NCBI GenBank assembly: GCA_012927595.1
Contig: JABBOW010000128.1
Span: 1 to 32,313, forward strand
Length of the DNA stretch: 32,313 bases
Reading direction: 5' to 3'
From: Cellulomonas sp.
GTDB lineage: Bacteria; Actinomycetota; Actinomycetes; Actinomycetales; Cellulomonadaceae
Shown: piece after piece, positions 14,970-22,204 of the stretch
Layout of the letters: the number at the start of each line of letters is the position of its first letter
Numbering within the stretch: the stretch's first letter is position 1
Position numbers and translations under genes: made by a program
Notes under the pieces: model-generated
What the model was told of the DNA's origin: nothing
The model's database searches: none
What the model saw: only the letters and a program-made list of their open reading frames with translations

Positions 14970-16502
14970 TCACGCCCGCCGGACGGCCGCGGAGGCGAGC
15001 TCCGCAGCGAGGTTGGCGTCGACGCGCCCGCGCAGCGCCGTTCCTGCGGCCGTGTGCTCCTCGGCCTCGATCTCACCGTGCAGGTGCACACGGCTGACAA
15101 GATCGCCGCGGTCGTAGGGGATCACGACATCGACGCTGACCCCGGGTCGCGGCAGCTGGTCGGCGATCAGTGCCTGGAGCTCATCGATGCCCTCGCCCGT
15201 CCGCGCCGAGACCACGATCGCGCCCGGTTCGCGGGAGCGGAGCCGGGCGATCGCCGCGGGGTCTGCCAGGTCCGCCTTGTTCAGCACGATGACCTCGGTA
15301 ACGTCCATGGCCGCGGGGATGTCAGCGAACACGTGCCGAACGGCGGCGATCTGACCCTCGGGGTCCGAGTGCGAGACGTCGACGACGTGGATCACCAGGT
15401 CGGCGTCCGCGACCTCTTCTAGCGTCGAGCGGAAGGCCTCGACGAGCTGGTGCGGCAGCGACCGGACGAAACCGACGGTGTCGGTGAGTGTGTAGACGCG
15501 CCCGTCGGCCGCCTCGGCGCGACGCACTGTCGGGTCGAGGGTCGCGAACAGCGCGTTCTCGACGAGCACGCCCGCGCCCGTCAGCCGGTTGAGCAGCGAG
15601 GACTTGCCGGCGTTCGTGTAGCCGGCGATCGCGACGGACGGGATGGCGTTGCGCTTGCGCGAGGCACGCTTGGTGACCCGAGCGGGCTCCATCGCTGCGA
15701 TCTCCCGGCGCAACTTGGCCATGCGGTCGCGGATGCGACGCCGGTCGAGCTCGATCTTGGTCTCACCGGGGCCTCGCGAGCCCATGCCTGCCGCTGCACC
15801 GCCGACCTGCCCACCGGCCTGGCGCGACATCGAGTCACCCCACCCGCGCAGCCGTGGGAGCAGGTACTGGAGCTGGGCGAGCTCGACCTGCGCCTTGCCC
15901 TCCCGGGACTTGGCGTGCTGAGCGAAGATGTCGAGGATCAGGGCGGTGCGGTCGACGACCTTGACACGCACCACGTCCTCGAGCGCGCGCCGTTGTGACG
16001 GTGCGAGGTCGCCGTCGACGATCACGGTGTCCGCGCCGACGGCCGCGACCATCGTCGCGAGCTCGGCGGCCTTGCCCGAGCCGAGGTAGGTGCTCGGGTC
16101 AGGTGTGCGTCGGCGCTGCAGCAGGGCGTCGAGCACGAGGGAGCCGGCGGTCTGGGCGAGCGCCGCGAGCTCGCGAAGCGAGTTCTCCGCGTCCTGCGCG
16201 GTGCCGGCACCCCAGAGACCGACGAGCACGACCTTCTCGAGCCTCAGCTGGCGGTACTCGACCTCCGTGACATCCTCGAGCTCGGTCGACAGTCCCACGA
16301 TGCGTCGGAGCGAGGCACGCTCCTCGAGCTCGAGCTGGTCGCCGTCGTACGACGAGCGGTCAGTGCTTCCGTCGTGCGCGGTGGTGCCCGCCCTCGCGAG
16401 CACACGCGCCACAACGTCGTCCGCGACCTCCTGCGCACTGCGTGGCGCCACGACCTCGTCGGCTGTGCCCTCATGCGTCCTGGGGTGCTGCGGGTCGTTC
16501 AC
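14970..16502 (-). CDS. hflX: ribosome-associated GTPase HflX
   Basis: HflX is a GTPase that binds the 50S subunit and splits stalled ribosomes under stress; a mycobacterial homologue is linked to macrolide tolerance. The 510-residue protein has an N-terminal HflX domain (about 90-275, including DPSTYLGSGK and the glycine-rich AGGQVGGAAAGMGSRGPGETKIE loop region). The G domain follows: G1 GYTNAGKSS 294-302, G3 DTVGF 341-345, G4 NKAD 408-411. The C-terminal domain is about 455-510. The first 80 residues are acidic and variable. The GTG at 16502 has GAGAGG upstream. A possible -10, TACCGT (minus strand 16633-16628), lies upstream. It is divergent from the methyltransferase. Confidence 0.94.
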   Translation of the reverse strand: MNDPQHPRTHEGTADEVVAPRSAQEVADDVVARVLARAGTTAHDGSTDRSSYDGDQLELEERASLRRIVGLSTELEDVTEVEYRQLRLEKVVLVGLWGAGTAQDAENSLRELAALAQTAGSLVLDALLQRRRTPDPSTYLGSGKAAELATMVAAVGADTVIVDGDLAPSQRRALEDVVRVKVVDRTALILDIFAQHAKSREGKAQVELAQLQYLLPRLRGWGDSMSRQAGGQVGGAAAGMGSRGPGETKIELDRRRIRDRMAKLRREIAAMEPARVTKRASRKRNAIPSVAIAGYTNAGKSSLLNRLTGAGVLVENALFATLDPTVRRAEAADGRVYTLTDTVGFVRSLPHQLVEAFRSTLEEVADADLVIHVVDVSHSDPEGQIAAVRHVFADIPAAMDVTEVIVLNKADLADPAAIARLRSREPGAIVVSARTGEGIDELQALIADQLPRPGVSVDVVIPYDRGDLVSRVHLHGEIEAEEHTAAGTALRGRVDANLAAELASAAVRRA

Positions 16503-16674
16503 GCGGTGCCTCTCATCGGTCCTGCCGGGGTCGTCCGACCCTCGTGCGTCGCCGGCCGAACCCTCGGACGTGCCACGGTCCTCGGCGGCGCACCTTCAAG
16601 ACTGACACGCCGGGCGGGAGAACCCGCACGGTATTCGCTGCAAGCGCACGCATCGCGCGTGGTCCGGGGGCGGA

Positions 16675-16680
16675 TAGGGT
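16675..16680 (+). promoter_or_regulatory. -10 hexamer TAGGGT for the methyltransferase gene
   Basis: TAGGGT precedes GTG 16688 by 7 nt, consistent with a leaderless or nearly leaderless transcript. The AGGG within it could also be a weak ribosome site, so the two readings compete. Confidence 0.45.
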
Positions 16681-16687
16681 CGCGGAC

Positions 16688-17299
16688 GTGAGCACGAACG
16701 ACCACTACTTCACGGCGGAACCCGCCTCTCCCGACGAGCGCCGCGAGATCAGGGTGCGCCTGCGTGGACGCGACGTCGACGTCGAGACGGCCGGCGGCGT
16801 GTTCTCCCCAGGTCACGTCGACCTCGGAACCGACCTCCTGCTGCGTGCCGTGCCGGTGCCACCCGCGGCCGGCGACCTCCTCGACCTCGGTTGCGGGTGG
16901 GGTCCCGTCGCGCTCAGCCTCGCGCTGGCCTCGCCGGACGCGCGGGTCTGGGCCGTCGACGTCAACGAGCGCGCTCTCGACCTGGTCCGCGGCAACGCCG
17001 AGCGGCTCGGCTGCGCCAACGTGGTCGCGGCGCGCCCGGACGACGTGCCGGACGACGTGCGTTTTGATGCACTCTGGTCGAACCCGCCGATCCGGGTCGG
17101 CAAGGAGTCGCTGCACGAGCTCCTGCTGCACTGGCTCCCGCGCCTCGCCGTCGGCGCCCAGGGGCACCTGGTCGTCAGCAAGCACCTCGGCGCCGACTCC
17201 CTCCAGCGGTGGATCGCCGACCAGCTCGGTGATCGCGCCGACGTCGAGCGGGTCTTGACGTCGCAGGGATTCCGCGTGCTGCGGGTCAACGCCCGCTGA
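16688..17299 (+). CDS. class I SAM-dependent methyltransferase, RsmC/small-methyltransferase type
   Basis: This 203-residue protein has SAM motif I DLGCGWGP (66-73), motif II WAVDVNERALDL, and NPPIRVGK (about 137-144), the N-P-P signature of enzymes methylating exocyclic amino groups of guanine or adenine. The HYFTAEPASP opening and GVFSPGHVDLGTDLLL block fit the C-terminal catalytic half of RsmC, which makes m2G1207 in 16S rRNA; the duplicated N-terminal half of E. coli RsmC is absent, as in many actinobacteria. rRNA guanine is the likely substrate by family. The GTG at 16688 is set by the NDHYF start and the -10 hexamer. Its last 14 bp overlap the stop region of the convergent thioredoxin-like gene. 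Confidence 0.85.
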   Translation: MSTNDHYFTAEPASPDERREIRVRLRGRDVDVETAGGVFSPGHVDLGTDLLLRAVPVPPAAGDLLDLGCGWGPVALSLALASPDARVWAVDVNERALDLVRGNAERLGCANVVAARPDDVPDDVRFDALWSNPPIRVGKESLHELLLHWLPRLAVGAQGHLVVSKHLGADSLQRWIADQLGDRADVERVLTSQGFRVLRVNAR

Positions 17300-17618
17300 C
17301 TGCCTCCAGGGCCGCCCTCGCCTGGGCGAGCGTCGGGATGCCCGAGGCCCTGCTGCGTTCGACGCCGTCGGCATCCAGGACGAGCACCGTCGGGGTCGAG
17401 GTGATCCCGAGCCGCTCACCCAGTGCGACCTGATCGGCGACGTCGATCTCCACGTGCGCGACGCCGTCGGGCGTGGCGACGACCCCCACGAGCACGCGGC
17501 GCGGCGGGCGGCCGGGGGCGCAGAACCGCGACGCGAACAGCACGAAGGGCACCCCCCCGGGGGCGGGGGGGGGGAGGTGGAGCGCCGGGTGGAGCCAGTC
17601 GTCAGGCTCAGCGAGCAT
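17286..17618 (-). CDS. thioredoxin-like protein with degenerate active site (sequence doubtful)
   Basis: The C-terminal two thirds of this 110-residue frame look like a thioredoxin fold: VAHVEIDVADQVALGERLGITSTPTVLVLDADG contains the cis-proline TPT turn. At the active-site position it reads FCAPG (Cys33, Gly36) rather than C-x-x-C, so it lacks the second cysteine. Residues 14-22 (PPPAPGG) come from an abnormal C7-G5-C-G10 homopolymer, so base errors here may have altered residues. If the sequence is right, the protein could not make the usual disulfide. The ATG at 17618 lies 14 bp after the dapF stop, indicating the last gene of the operon. It overlaps the convergent methyltransferase stop by 14 bp. 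No signal peptide is visible. Confidence 0.65.
   Translation of the reverse strand: MLAEPDDWLHPALHLPPPAPGGVPFVLFASRFCAPGRPPRRVLVGVVATPDGVAHVEIDVADQVALGERLGITSTPTVLVLDADGVERSRASGIPTLAQARAALEAVSGR
17552..17574. other. internal G/C homopolymer, likely sequencing artefact
   Basis: C7, G5, C, then G10 occur in a row inside the thioredoxin-like gene. The pattern equals that of both window ends. The reading frame survives, but the encoded residues are unlike the family. Confidence 0.6.
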
Positions 17619-17632
17619 GGCGCGCCGTCGGC

Positions 17633-18613
17633 TCACGCACCCAGAGCGGCGAGCACCACGTCCGCGTCCGCGACCAGCACAGCTGGTCCGGCGAGCTCGA
17701 CGCGCCCACCCGGCAGGACGCTCACCCGCATGGTCCCGCCCGGCACCTCGACGAGCCAGACATCGGGTGCACCGTCGCCCGCCCACGCCCGCACAGCGAG
17801 CGCCGCGGCGCACGCGCCTGTCCCGCACGACCGCGTCTCCCCGACCCCGCGCTCGTGCACGCGCATCCGCACCCGGCCCACGACTGTGCCGTCGGGACCG
17901 ATCTCCTCGCCCAGCGGCACGACGAGCTCGACGTTCGTGCCGCGGGGTGGCACCGGGACGACGGCAGGAGCCCTCGTGAGATCCGCCGCCTCGAGCTCCG
18001 CCTGCCCGGCGAGGGCAAGCACGGTGTGCGGGTTGCCGACGTCGACGCCGAGTGCCGGGCGAACCTCAGCGAGCCCCGCCACCTCGACCTCCGCGTCGTA
18101 GCCGGCCCGGACCGCCCGGTCGCCGCCCGGGAGGCTCCACAGCCCCATGTCGACCGCGTACCACGGTCTGTCGTTCTCGCTCGTGGTCGCCACGGCCGCC
18201 CGGATCCGACGGACCCGGCGCACTCCGGCACGCGTGCCGACCGCGAGCTCGCCTCCGAAGGGGTCCCACAGCCCCAGCTGCTCTAGATACGCAGCGAAGA
18301 CCCGCACCCCGTTGCCACACATCTCGGCGACAGAACCGTCGGCGTTGCGGTAGTCCATGAACCACCGCGCGGAGGGGTCGGCGGCCAGCACCGCGACGCC
18401 CTCGGGGACCCGTGAGCTCTCGACAAGCCTGATGACCCCGTCGCCACCGACTCCGGCACGCCGGTCCGTCAGGGCGCGCACGAGGGTCGCGGACAGGTCG
18501 ATCTCGCCATACCGGTCGTCCAGGAGCACGAAGTCGTTCTCGGTGCCGTGGCCCTTGGTCACGTGCAGCCTCATCGCTGGCTCGGCCGCAACCTCGCTCG
18601 GAGTGCCAGTCAT
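17633..18613 (-). CDS. dapF: diaminopimelate epimerase
   Basis: DapF converts LL- to meso-diaminopimelate for lysine and, where used, peptidoglycan. The 326-residue protein has both catalytic cysteines: Cys99 in EMCGNGVR and Cys263 in RSCGTGACA, each the acid/base of one half of the pseudo-symmetric enzyme. GTENDFVLLDD near the start and VGNPHTV (192-198) are typical. The ATG at 18613 overlaps the miaA stop as ATGA, so translation is likely coupled; a later ATG (codon 14, before RLHVTKGHGTENDF) is a possible alternative start. TAGTCT lies 6 nt before the ATG, but inside miaA, so it may be chance. The miaA-dapF order is also seen in M. tuberculosis (Rv2727c-Rv2726c). Confidence 0.95.
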   Translation of the reverse strand: MTGTPSEVAAEPAMRLHVTKGHGTENDFVLLDDRYGEIDLSATLVRALTDRRAGVGGDGVIRLVESSRVPEGVAVLAADPSARWFMDYRNADGSVAEMCGNGVRVFAAYLEQLGLWDPFGGELAVGTRAGVRRVRRIRAAVATTSENDRPWYAVDMGLWSLPGGDRAVRAGYDAEVEVAGLAEVRPALGVDVGNPHTVLALAGQAELEAADLTRAPAVVPVPPRGTNVELVVPLGEEIGPDGTVVGRVRMRVHERGVGETRSCGTGACAAALAVRAWAGDGAPDVWLVEVPGGTMRVSVLPGGRVELAGPAVLVADADVVLAALGA

Positions 18614-19566
18614 GAGCCCAGACTACGGCGCGGCGCCGGGTCGGCCGTGGCCAACCCGACCGCGCCCGCGTCGGCCGCGACCACGAGCTCGAGCGCGCGG
18701 TCGACCAGGGCCGGGTCTCGCGCATCCAGCCAGTGCACGCGGGGGTCCCGACCGAACCAGCCCATCTGCTTGCGGGCCAGCCGTCGGGTGCCCGCGGCGA
18801 CGGCCGCGCGCGCCTCGCGTGCACCCAGCTCGCCCCGCAGCAGCGCGAAGACCTCGGCATAGCCGACCGCACGCGACGCCGTGCGGCCGATGCCGTGCGC
18901 GGCGAGCGACTGGACCTCCTCGACGAGCCCGGCCGCCCACATGTGCTCCACGCGCGCCTCGATCCGCGCGTCGAGCACCGCGCGGTCGCAGTCGAGGCCC
19001 AGCTGCACGGCGGGCACCTCGTAGATGTGCTGCGGGAGGCTCGCCGAGTAGGGCCGACCTGTGAGCCCGATGACCTCGATCGCCCGCACGATCCGGCGCG
19101 CGTTGCGGGGACCGATCCCGGCCGCCGCAACCGGGTCCAGGCGCTCGAGCTCGGCGTGCAGCGCACGCGACCCCTCGACCTCGACCCGCCCCTCGAGCCG
19201 CGCGCGCGCGTCGGGGTCGGTCCCGGGGAAGTCCATGTGGTCGAGCAGCGCGCGCACGTAGAGTCCCGAGCCGCCCACCGCGACAGCCCGAGCGCCTCGC
19301 GCCTCGATCGCCGCGAGGTCCACCCTCGCCGCGCGCTGGTAGTCGGCCACCGAGGCGTCCTGGTCCACGTCGAGCACGTCGAGCTGGTGGTGCGGGATGC
19401 CCCGACGCCCGTCGGGCGCTAGCTTCGCGGTCCCGATGTCCATGCCCCGGTACAGCTGCATCGCGTCTGTGTTGACGATCTCCCCGCCGAGCCGCTCGGC
19501 GAGCGCAAGCCCGAGGTCGGACTTGCCGGTCGCTGTGGGGCCGACGATCGCAATGACAAGGCTCAT
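18610..19566 (-). CDS. miaA: tRNA dimethylallyltransferase
   Basis: MiaA transfers an isopentenyl group to A37 of tRNAs reading UNN codons. The 318-residue protein has the P-loop GPTATGKS (9-16), NTDAMQLYRGMDIGTAKL, the HHQLDVLD segment and GGSGLYVRAL, the usual order in the family, and ends with the KQMGWFGRDPRVHWLD block. It works in sequence with MiaB, which methylthiolates the product; miaB lies about 3 kb away on the same strand. The start ATG overlaps the upstream LigB-like stop (ATGA), and the stop overlaps the dapF start in the same way. The P-loop at the very N-terminus leaves no doubt about the start. Confidence 0.96.
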   Translation of the reverse strand: MSLVIAIVGPTATGKSDLGLALAERLGGEIVNTDAMQLYRGMDIGTAKLAPDGRRGIPHHQLDVLDVDQDASVADYQRAARVDLAAIEARGARAVAVGGSGLYVRALLDHMDFPGTDPDARARLEGRVEVEGSRALHAELERLDPVAAAGIGPRNARRIVRAIEVIGLTGRPYSASLPQHIYEVPAVQLGLDCDRAVLDARIEARVEHMWAAGLVEEVQSLAAHGIGRTASRAVGYAEVFALLRGELGAREARAAVAAGTRRLARKQMGWFGRDPRVHWLDARDPALVDRALELVVAADAGAVGLATADPAPRRSLGS

Positions 19567-20372
19567 GACCCCTCGCCGCCTTCCACCGGTCGACGGAGCC
19601 AGGTCGCCACGACGTGCTGCGCACCGAACGGCGCGCTCGCCGCCAGGACCACCGCGTCGACCGCGTCATCTCCGACAGCGCCCAGCAGGACCTGCCACGG
19701 ACCCCACCCGGTCACAGCGAGCTCGCCCGCGACACCCTCGTCAAGGCTGCCAAGACGCTTCCGGGCCGCCGTGCTGCCGTCGGCCAGGTCGGCGAGCACA
19801 CCCGCGTCGTACGCGGCCGCCCGCTCATCGTCCGCGAGCGGCGCATCAGGACCGTGCCGCGCGCTCAAGGAGCCGACGACCAGGACGCCGACCCGGCTGC
19901 CGCCTGCTCCCGCGCCGGTGTCCACGAGTCGCGACCCCAGAGCACGCAGGTGTGCCCCCCGGTCGGTCGCCTCACCCGCAACAGCTGCGGTGTCACGCGG
20001 CCCGACCTCGACGACACGCACCGGCCCGACCCAGCCCGACCGCGCGAGGAGCAGCAGACCGACGCTCGCGGCAACACCCGCAGTTGGCACACCCACCTGC
20101 GCGGGGTGCGACGACCGGAGCGCCGTCGGGAGCGACCAGGCAAGCCGGCCGTCGGGGACGCCCGCGGACGCGAGACTGGCCCGCACCGCACCGTCGAGGT
20201 CCCGGTCGGTCGGACCCGGGGCGACGACGACGACCCGCGCGGGTCCTGCGGCGAGCAGCGCAGAGACGGAGGCGAGCGCCTGCGCGCGAAGGTCCACGAG
20301 CACCTCCGCGCGGCCCGCGGCACCCGGGACCAGCAGAACCGTCGCGGGGACGAGAGACGCGGCGACCATCAT
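19563..20372 (-). CDS. LigB-like (class III extradiol dioxygenase-fold) protein
   Basis: This 269-residue Ala/Val-rich protein begins VAASLVPATVLLVPGAAGRAEVLVDLRAQALASV and has the GVLVVGSLSARHGPDAPLADDERAAAYDAGVLADLADG segment seen in actinobacterial proteins related to LigB dioxygenases. It occupies the place of M. tuberculosis Rv2728c beside miaA. The metal ligands of true dioxygenases cannot be confirmed, so catalytic activity is doubtful. Strong hydrophobic patches look like buried beta strands, not membrane segments. The start is one of two adjacent ATGs; 20372 has TACGGT exactly 6 nt upstream and no ribosome site at a workable distance. It is the first gene of the miaA-dapF operon and overlaps miaA by 4 bp. 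The function is unknown. Confidence 0.7.
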   Translation of the reverse strand: MMVAASLVPATVLLVPGAAGRAEVLVDLRAQALASVSALLAAGPARVVVVAPGPTDRDLDGAVRASLASAGVPDGRLAWSLPTALRSSHPAQVGVPTAGVAASVGLLLLARSGWVGPVRVVEVGPRDTAAVAGEATDRGAHLRALGSRLVDTGAGAGGSRVGVLVVGSLSARHGPDAPLADDERAAAYDAGVLADLADGSTAARKRLGSLDEGVAGELAVTGWGPWQVLLGAVGDDAVDAVVLAASAPFGAQHVVATWLRRPVEGGEGS

Positions 20373-20378
20373 GCCCTG

Positions 20379-20384
20379 ACCGTA
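20379..20384 (-). promoter_or_regulatory. -10 hexamer TACGGT for the LigB-miaA-dapF operon
   Basis: On the minus strand TACGGT (20384-20379) precedes ATG 20372 by 6 nt, in the 37-bp gap after the upstream YbjN gene. It is likely the operon promoter giving a leaderless transcript. Confidence 0.6.
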
Positions 20385-20409
20385 GCCGGTCAGCCGAGGG
20401 GCCGAGCCG

Positions 20410-20886
20410 TCAGGAATCGGCGGCGCGCAGCGCGGCGATCTTCGCCTGCGCGGCCTCGACCGCCTGCGGGTACAGCTCGTCGAGCCGGGCAAAGAACTGC
20501 AGGCCGGTGCTCACGGCGCACGACATGTGCAGGTCGAGCTGGTCGTCGGAGATGCCGCTCTCGTAGTCGACCGTGTGCTCCGCGTAGACACCGACATCGT
20601 CCGCCGCGACGCGCACGTAGACCTTCGGCCACAGCGTCGTGAGGTTCCACTCGTTCAGCACGTGCGTGAGCGCGTCCACCTCGGACGGCAGCAGGTCGCG
20701 CGACCACCGACCCCGGACCTGCAGGTAGTCACCGCGGGCACCCTGCCGGAAGAAGTAGAAGACGTGGTCTTCCCAGCGCCCGCCGATGTCCCCGTCGGCG
20801 TCGACGGCATAGACGAGGCCGCGCGCTTCGAGCCGGTCGACGATGCGCTGGTGGGTCAGTGGTGGCAGCGAAGTGCCCTCGCCCAT
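20410..20886 (-). CDS. YbjN domain-containing protein (paralogue 1)
   Basis: This 158-residue protein is one of three YbjN-like paralogues here. YbjN resembles type III secretion chaperones in fold, and its actinobacterial members have no established function. The shared core is visible: DGDIGGRWEDHVFYFFRQG (about 31-49), YLQVRGRWSRDL (about 54-65), LNEWNLTTLWPKVYVRV (about 77-93), then a GISDDQLDLHMSCAVSTGLQFFARLDELYP block (about 111-140). No signal peptide or membrane segment is present. The ATG has GAGAGGAC upstream. It is divergent from paralogues 2 and 3, and a possible -10 TAGCCT (minus strand 20955-20950) lies in the shared gap. The LigB-miaA-dapF operon follows 37 bp after its stop but seems to have its own promoter. 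Confidence 0.88.
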   Translation of the reverse strand: MGEGTSLPPLTHQRIVDRLEARGLVYAVDADGDIGGRWEDHVFYFFRQGARGDYLQVRGRWSRDLLPSEVDALTHVLNEWNLTTLWPKVYVRVAADDVGVYAEHTVDYESGISDDQLDLHMSCAVSTGLQFFARLDELYPQAVEAAQAKIAALRAADS

Positions 20887-20998
20887 GGCTGTGGTCCTCT
20901 CTGGCGGTCGGCTGATGCCGCGGTCCTGCGGACGAGGCGGCCTCGGGCGAGGCTAGCCCCGGACACGAACGGCGCGGGCGGCTGTCCGACGTCGGGGT

Positions 20999-21004
20999 TA
21001 GGGT
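20999..21004 (+). promoter_or_regulatory. -10 hexamer TAGGGT for YbjN genes 2-3
   Basis: TAGGGT precedes ATG 21011 by 6 nt. AGGG may also act as a ribosome site, so leaderless initiation is likely but not certain. Confidence 0.45.
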
Positions 21005-21010
21005 TTCGCC

Positions 21011-21637
21011 ATGGGCTTCTTCCCCGGCCGTCGGCTGAGCCGCTGGTTCGGGCTGCGAGCCGCCGACGGTGGTTCCGGTTCACCCTCGGAGTCCGGTCTC
21101 GTCCCGGGCGACGAGAACGCGCGAGCGCTGCCGGACGACGAGCTCCACGACCGTGTCGCCGAGCTCCTGGTCCGTGAGCTCGGGGCGACGCAGATCGTCC
21201 CCGACGCCCCGACGCCCGTCACACCCGAGCGCATCACCTCCTGGTTCCGCCGCAACGAGTTCAGCTATTTCGTCGACAACGACGGCGACCTCGGCGGGCT
21301 GTGGCGCGGTCGGCTGTACTACTTCTTCCTCTTCGGGGAAGACTCCGAGATACTGCAGATCCGCGGCCAGTGGCACCGGGAGGTGTCGATCGAGCGCCTC
21401 GAGGAGGTTCTCGACGTCTGCAACGAGTGGAACGCCGAGCGAATCTGGCCCAAGGCGTATGTGCGGGTCAGGGACAACGGCATGGTGCACGTCATCGCCG
21501 AGGTCGCGACCGACCTCGAGCACGGCGTGACCGACGACCAGCTCAACCAGCTGTTGTTCTGCGGCCTGAGCACCGCAAGCATGTTCTTCGACTCGATCGA
21601 CGAGCTCTACCCCGACCCTGCGGCGATGGCGCCGTGA
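21011..21637 (+). CDS. YbjN domain-containing protein (paralogue 2)
   Basis: This 208-residue protein has a variable N-terminal region of about 65 residues, beginning with a basic FFPGRRLSRWFGLR patch, followed by the YbjN core: RRNEFSYFVDNDGDLGGLWRGRLYYFFLFG, EILQIRGQWHREV, CNEWNAERIWPKAYVRV and DLEHGVTDDQLNQLLFCGLST. The core aligns by eye with paralogues 1 and 3. Function is unknown. The start at 21011 is supported by the TAGGGT element. The stop overlaps the start of paralogue 3 in GTGA, so the two are probably translated together and may interact as a heteromer, which is inference. Confidence 0.88.
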   Translation: MGFFPGRRLSRWFGLRAADGGSGSPSESGLVPGDENARALPDDELHDRVAELLVRELGATQIVPDAPTPVTPERITSWFRRNEFSYFVDNDGDLGGLWRGRLYYFFLFGEDSEILQIRGQWHREVSIERLEEVLDVCNEWNAERIWPKAYVRVRDNGMVHVIAEVATDLEHGVTDDQLNQLLFCGLSTASMFFDSIDELYPDPAAMAP

Positions 21638-22167
21638 CCGAGCCGCTGCGCCCCGGCTGGTTCTCGCGCGTCCTTGGGGGCTTCGCCAAACCGGTCAAGC
21701 ACGACCCGTCGAGCCCCTCAGAGAGCCCTACCCCGCTGACCCGCAGCCGGATCGCCGGCTACCTCGATTCGCGCGGCTACCGGTACCTCGTCGACGACGA
21801 CGGCGACCTCACCGGCACCTGGGACGGCAGCCGCTTCTGGTTCCTCCTGCTCGGTGACGACGAGGAGATCGTGCAGGTCCGCGGGCGCTGGCACCGGTCG
21901 CTGCCCCTGGACCGGCGGGGGGCGGCGGCGCTCGCAGTCAACGACTGGAACCGCGAACGCATCTGGCCGAAGGTGTACGTCCGCGAGGAGGACGGCCTGC
22001 TCGCGCTGTACAGCGAGGTCTCGGCGGACCTCGAACGCGGTGTGACGGACGACCAGCTTGCCCAGCTCGTCGCTTGCGGGCTCGGCACAGGCGTGCAGAT
22101 GTTCAGCGCGTTCGACGAGATCCTGCCGCACGACGACTCACCACCGCCGGGTACGCCGAACAACTGA
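21634..22167 (+). CDS. YbjN domain-containing protein (paralogue 3)
   Basis: This 177-residue protein starts at GTG 21634 inside the stop of paralogue 2 (GTGA overlap). The short N-terminus EPLRPGWFSRVLGGFAKPVK is basic and amphipathic, resembling the start of paralogue 2. The YbjN core follows: YLVDDDGDLTGTWDGSRFWFLLLG, EIVQVRGRWHRSL, VNDWNRERIWPKVYVRE and DLERGVTDDQLAQLVACGLGTG. Function is unknown. A short tail rich in Asp and Pro ends the protein. It is convergent with miaB, with a 37-bp gap in which I see no clear terminator. Confidence 0.88.
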   Translation: MTEPLRPGWFSRVLGGFAKPVKHDPSSPSESPTPLTRSRIAGYLDSRGYRYLVDDDGDLTGTWDGSRFWFLLLGDDEEIVQVRGRWHRSLPLDRRGAAALAVNDWNRERIWPKVYVREEDGLLALYSEVSADLERGVTDDQLAQLVACGLGTGVQMFSAFDEILPHDDSPPPGTPNN

Positions 22168-22204
22168 GCCACCGCGCAGCCCAGACCCCCGGCGGCTGAC
22201 CGGA

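Noticed and set aside
12956..15097. 713-codon plus-strand frame antisense to dinG
   Set aside because: It mirrors the DinG-type helicase, which carries a full motif set including four Fe-S cysteines.
18620..18625. TAGTCT 6 nt before dapF as a leaderless promoter
   Set aside because: It fits the pattern but lies within miaA, and the ATGA overlap already explains dapF translation, so I do not count it among the leaderless genes.
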